From Aquamicrobium sp. (lineage in GTDB: Bacteria; Pseudomonadota; Alphaproteobacteria; Rhizobiales; Rhizobiaceae), in NCBI RefSeq assembly GCF_023954335.1, contig NZ_JAMLIE010000003.1, positions 1 to 64,000 of the forward strand: 64,000 nucleotides of DNA, read 5' to 3'. Every line of letters begins with the position of its first letter. Within the stretch, counting starts at the first letter, position 1. The notes under the pieces were generated by a model. It was not told where the DNA came from. It made no database searches and worked only from the letters and a program-made list of their open reading frames with translations. This document shows positions 60,851 through 64,000 of the stretch, piece after piece. The translations under genes were made by a program, and so were the position numbers.

Positions 60851-63445
60851 TCAAAATGGCCCTTTCGCGCCGAGGGGTAGCGGCTTCTCGGGCAGATAGG
60901 AGAGTGGAATGCCCGTGGCCCGCTTCTTGCTCAGCATCGTGAAATGAACGGGATCTCGCGGAACAAACGCCCCATCCAGCTTGCGGATGGCCCTTTCCCA
61001 TGCCCGCTGCGCCCACGGCGTGCCCCGGAACACCTCTTCCATCGCTGGAGCGCCGTTGGCGATGTAGAAGCCTGCGGCCTCGCCTTCGGCGTTCACCCGC
61101 ATGCCGTAGTTCGCGACGATCCGCTCGGCGTCTGCGAAATCGTTGCCGCGCCGCTGCTGCTCATCGCGGAGGCAGGCGAGCCAATGGCCGAGAGGATAGC
61201 CGTCCACGACATAGGACATGAGGTGGTCTAGGCATTCCTGCGCATCGTCGCGGTAGACCTCAAGGGCGTGCCGCTCAATTGCAGGGGCGTATTCGGCGGC
61301 GAGCGCCTGCGCTTCCTCGTCGGTCGGAATTCTGCCGTTCAGGGCAACGAAGCCCGCCCCGATCAGGATGCTCATGTTCTGGCGATGCCGGCGATCCCCC
61401 GTCAGGTGGATGTCGATGGCGTCGGCGGCCGGCTGCACCAGATGGGCGAGCCCGATCATGTGGGTACACCATGCCGAGCCCGTGGAGCGGAAATACGCCT
61501 CGTCCTCGGCGATGCGCCTTGCCACCTCCCGGTCGTTCTCGTGCATCAGCAGCTCGAACATGGAGATACGCGACTGGTCGGCCGGCGACATGCCGCGCGG
61601 GTTGATGGCGCTGAACAGGAAGGTGGTGCGCAGGCTGAAGCTCATCGCCTTGCCCTCCGGCGTGCCCTTCAGCAGCGGCGTGTCTGCCGACGAGGCGCTA
61701 CGGGCGAGCCGGAGGATGTTGCGCAGCGTCGAACCGTTCTGGTCGCTCTCGAACTCGTCCAGCAGGATCGGCAGGCTATCCGGTCCGAGCGTCTGACGGA
61801 TGCCGGCCTCGGTGCTTTGGCCATCTGCCGAGATCGCCAGCGGGTTCAACACGATGGAGGCGACCGTATGGATGGTGGTCTTGCCCGACCTCGCCGGCCC
61901 ATAGACGAAGGCATGAGGCCGCCAAACCAGAGCGCCGCAGATCGGTGCCATCGCAAGCCAGCCAAACAACAGCCCGGCATCCTGCGGGTTGCGCCAATTG
62001 TAGAGCCGGAGGTGATCGCGGAGGCGCTGGGCATCGAAACTCGGCCCGTCATCCAGCACGATGCCCTCGAAGCAGAGGTAGAGGAACTTCGCGCTTTCGA
62101 CCGGCTGCCCGAGATTGACGATGACCTTATCGTTCTCAAGCCAGACACCACGGCCGCGAATGCGCAGGGGGTTGAACGGACCCGCGCGGCGGCAGGCATC
62201 TATCAGAGCTTCGCCGGCTGCCCTGTAGTTAGTCGATCCGGGCTTTCGACCCGGAAACCGCTGTCGCCAGAACCTCGATCCTGCCAAACCGAGCAGATAT
62301 TGTTCCGCAAGAAGCTGTTGCGCCGATGCCAGGATGACGATCTTCCGCACCGGATCGAGCAGCGCGAAATGGCCCTCCTTCGTGTAGCCAAGGGGCCTCG
62401 GTCCCGTGAAGCCCGGATCGTATACGCTGCCAAGCTGGATCGGAGACGTAATACTGCCGCGATGCTGGCAGCCGTCACAGAAGCGTCCGTTGCCGAGCTC
62501 CGAGCAGATGGAATCGCAGGTGCGGGGACCTGCATCCTCAAGCGCACGCCTGAGCTTGGTGTTGGCCTCCCGCTCACTATAGTGGGGATGCTGCGCACTA
62601 TACTCGTGGAAGATGCGCTCACCGTTCTGGCAGCGCACCGTGATCGACGCCGTGGCGTACCAGTTGGGTTCATCGGCCGTCGTCGCGCCTTCTCCGGTGT
62701 AATGGCCATACCACGGACATTCCTGCTGGATCGCAAAATGGTCAGCACGAGATGCCGAGGTTATCCTCGGCGGCTCGCTGCCAACCGGAGGCAGTTCCTG
62801 TTCCAGATCGGCCAGCGGGAGCCGATTATCTGGATTGTACGCGATGACTATCACAGGCTTCGGCGTGCGCGACTTATGGTTGAATGTCGTCGGCACGCGG
62901 AAGACGCGGGCAAGATCGCTGACATTGTCGATCTCATAACCGGCACGCCCAAAATGGGCGACTAGCTTGCGGCTGAACTGCCGCAGGATGGCTTGCGCCC
63001 TGCGCCGATCTTCGCGATTGCGCATTACCAGCGGCTTGTCGAACGCGTAGAGGACGTGGAGACCATTGCCGCTATTCTGAATCAGGAACGGCTTCGCCTC
63101 GAACGACTGGATGAGGCCAAGGGCGGTGTCACTGTCGGGCGGATACCGCTTGGCGCTATCCTTTGCGTTAGCAAAATCAATGTCGGCGAATATGCCCGGA
63201 AGCGAGATGGCGGTGTCGTTCGAGCCACGGGATTGGGGGCCGAGGTCACCCGACTGGGTAGCCGCTCCGAGATACAGGTCCTCCGTATGCTTCCGCTTCT
63301 CGACATCGCGAACGAGCCGGGAGATGTCTCCCGGCCCGTACGAGCTTGTTCTCTTGGTTTTGAGGCTCCACATCGGCAACTTGCCCTCGAATGAGGAGCC
63401 GTAGAAGGCGGAAATGAAGTCGGGTAGGGAGAATTCAGCGCTCAT
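60851..63445 (-). CDS. Archaeo-eukaryotic-type primase-helicase of element 2
   Basis: An 864-aa paralogue of the 21480-24071 product with the same order: primase motif F-A-D-I-D-F, G-N-G-L-H, V-F-R-V-P-T-T-F-N-H-K, four-cysteine zinc cluster (C-D-S-I-C, F-C-D-G-C), Walker A G-P-A-R-S-G-K-T-T and L-L-D-E-F-E. The start is the ATG of M-S-A-E-F-S, overlapping the AlpA-like gene by 11 bases. The helicase half is very similar and the N-terminal half diverges more. Confidence 0.92.
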   Translation of the reverse strand: MSAEFSLPDFISAFYGSSFEGKLPMWSLKTKRTSSYGPGDISRLVRDVEKRKHTEDLYLGAATQSGDLGPQSRGSNDTAISLPGIFADIDFANAKDSAKRYPPDSDTALGLIQSFEAKPFLIQNSGNGLHVLYAFDKPLVMRNREDRRRAQAILRQFSRKLVAHFGRAGYEIDNVSDLARVFRVPTTFNHKSRTPKPVIVIAYNPDNRLPLADLEQELPPVGSEPPRITSASRADHFAIQQECPWYGHYTGEGATTADEPNWYATASITVRCQNGERIFHEYSAQHPHYSEREANTKLRRALEDAGPRTCDSICSELGNGRFCDGCQHRGSITSPIQLGSVYDPGFTGPRPLGYTKEGHFALLDPVRKIVILASAQQLLAEQYLLGLAGSRFWRQRFPGRKPGSTNYRAAGEALIDACRRAGPFNPLRIRGRGVWLENDKVIVNLGQPVESAKFLYLCFEGIVLDDGPSFDAQRLRDHLRLYNWRNPQDAGLLFGWLAMAPICGALVWRPHAFVYGPARSGKTTIHTVASIVLNPLAISADGQSTEAGIRQTLGPDSLPILLDEFESDQNGSTLRNILRLARSASSADTPLLKGTPEGKAMSFSLRTTFLFSAINPRGMSPADQSRISMFELLMHENDREVARRIAEDEAYFRSTGSAWCTHMIGLAHLVQPAADAIDIHLTGDRRHRQNMSILIGAGFVALNGRIPTDEEAQALAAEYAPAIERHALEVYRDDAQECLDHLMSYVVDGYPLGHWLACLRDEQQRRGNDFADAERIVANYGMRVNAEGEAAGFYIANGAPAMEEVFRGTPWAQRAWERAIRKLDGAFVPRDPVHFTMLSKKRATGIPLSYLPEKPLPLGAKGPF

Positions 63446-63635
63446 CGGAACCTCCCTGCCGGAAGGTTTCGATTGTGGCGACGACTTCGGAAAGCCGGAC
63501 CAAGCGGCGTTTTCCAAACGGCGCATAGCTCGGGACGTGACCACGCTTTACAGCGCGGCGCAGAGCCCAAAGGTGAATACCGAGCCGGTTTGCGGCTTCG
63601 TTGAGCGCGATGAATTTTTCGGGGGTGTCCTGCAT
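63435..63635 (-). CDS. AlpA/excisionase-like helix-turn-helix protein, element 2
   Basis: A 66-aa protein: I-A-L-N-E-A-A-N-R-L-G-I-H-L-W-A-L-R-R-A, G-H-V-P-S-Y, R-R-L-V-R-L-S-E-V, and the R-Q-G-G-S-D-E ending shared with the element 1 protein. It is the first gene of the AlpA-primase operon. Confidence 0.85.
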   Translation of the reverse strand: MQDTPEKFIALNEAANRLGIHLWALRRAVKRGHVPSYAPFGKRRLVRLSEVVATIETFRQGGSDER

Positions 63636-64000
63636 TGTCTCCGTTCCTTAAGGAGCAGAGATGATGGGGACATCAAAAAGCGCCACGCCGTGCATCTCCG
63701 CCCCGTTTGATCTCGGGTGAAAATGCAACCGTTAACGCCAAGCAGAGCCTATCGACCTAGCGAGATGGCTCTCCCCAACCAGAAATTGGTTGTGGTGTCT
63801 GAAGTGCTACACAATAAAAGCAGCTATGCTGCGCATCGTGCATACCCCCTTCAGTTGCAAATTTAAGTTACCGCTATTCGCCTTCCGTGTAAAGCGCTGA
63901 ATTCTTTCATGTTTTGTGGTCACTAACTCGGCGATTCTGTCCCGGCTTTGTTTCGGAACCGTTCACGGAATGTGGTCACTTCGCTCGCTGTTCACACGCG
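63636..64000. other. Gene-free right edge of the window
   Basis: No coding frame that I can support. It should hold the promoter of the AlpA-primase operon. The 10-mer TGTGGTCACT occurs twice, at 63915 and 63971. No counterpart of site B or of the iteron cluster is seen before the window ends. Confidence 0.5.

Larger units (their letters stand above)
36127..64000. mobile_element. Integrative element 2, left ~28 kb
   Basis: Starts at the second tRNA-Gly fragment and continues past the window. Shared backbone with element 1: XRE (38280), palindrome, 244-aa protein (38685), small acidic protein (58754), integrase (59176), primase-helicase (60851) and AlpA-like gene (63435). Unique parts are the OLD gene, a lipoprotein, the IS21 composite transposon and a ribbon-helix-helix gene. 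Without the 18-kb transposon the visible backbone is about 10 kb. Confidence 0.75.

Noticed and set aside
61268..62965. Open frame of over 500 codons on the plus strand opposite the element 2 primase
   Set aside because: Antisense to a clearly coding primase-helicase. The composition is that of a high-GC shadow frame, and a similar shadow lies opposite the element 1 primase (21459-22352).
1..64000. CRISPR array
   Set aside because: No regularly spaced direct repeats with unique spacers were seen. The repeated GGACGGAC and GTGGAG units are too short and irregular.

Overview
The window is accessory DNA of an alphaproteobacterium, most likely of the order Hyphomicrobiales (rhizobia/Brucella-Ochrobactrum relatives). 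The evidence is the SqrR/BigR-type sulfide regulator, the style of the amino-acid ABC operons, the rhizobial-type integrases and the high GC content. It is almost entirely mobile-element backbone plus cargo. No housekeeping gene was recognised and no complete tRNA is present.

Layout. Two identical 52-bp copies of the 3' end of a tRNA-Gly(GCC) gene lie at 2219-2270 and 36127-36178. They divide the window into three tandem integrative elements: the right end of element 0 (1-2218), all of element 1 (2219-36126) and the first ~28 kb of element 2 (36127-64000). The intact tRNA should lie to the left of the window. Elements 1 and 2 share a backbone in the same order: att site, variable cargo gene, XRE repressor, palindromic operator, an uncharacterised ~244-aa protein, a ~54-aa acidic protein, tyrosine integrase, a large archaeo-eukaryotic-type primase-helicase, and an AlpA-like helix-turn-helix gene. 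Subtracting obvious insertions leaves ~13 kb in element 1. That size and the int/primase/AlpA content resemble phage-satellite or integrative-mobilizable elements, but no capsid, packaging or conjugation gene is visible.

Element 1 carries a ~13.5-kb block (4049-17554) that replaced the middle of the 244-aa-protein gene. The block holds a sulfide/persulfide module: Tat-exported sulfide:quinone-oxidoreductase-like flavoprotein, thioredoxin 2, DUF5368-like membrane protein, SqrR/BigR-type repressor with two matching operators, MFS carrier, DUF2892 protein, RND pump, DsrE protein and a disulfide oxidoreductase. Decayed GGDEF, chaC and hsdR genes flank the module. A second block (25645-32800) has an IS5 remnant, a polar amino-acid ABC operon with DapA-like and 2-hydroxyacid dehydrogenase enzymes, and a divergent LysR regulator. 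Near the right end are a UvrD-type helicase and a HEPN-like protein that look like a defence pair.

Element 2 starts with an OLD-type ATPase/TOPRIM gene. It then carries an ~18-kb composite transposon (39968-57938) bounded by two IS21-family copies in direct orientation, with a 6-bp CCAAGC duplication outside. The transposon carries a branched-chain-type ABC importer and a CoA-dependent catabolic operon: PRISE-type reductase, acyl-CoA ligase, thiolase-like protein plus OB-fold partner, three hot-dog proteins, an IclR regulator, and on the opposite strand a dihydroorotase-like amidohydrolase and a truncated DUF1445 gene. The second IS21 copy is full of indels, yet exactly 193 bp at each end are identical to the first copy, which looks like an assembly artefact.

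Functions are family-level inferences from protein motifs read by eye; no database search was run.
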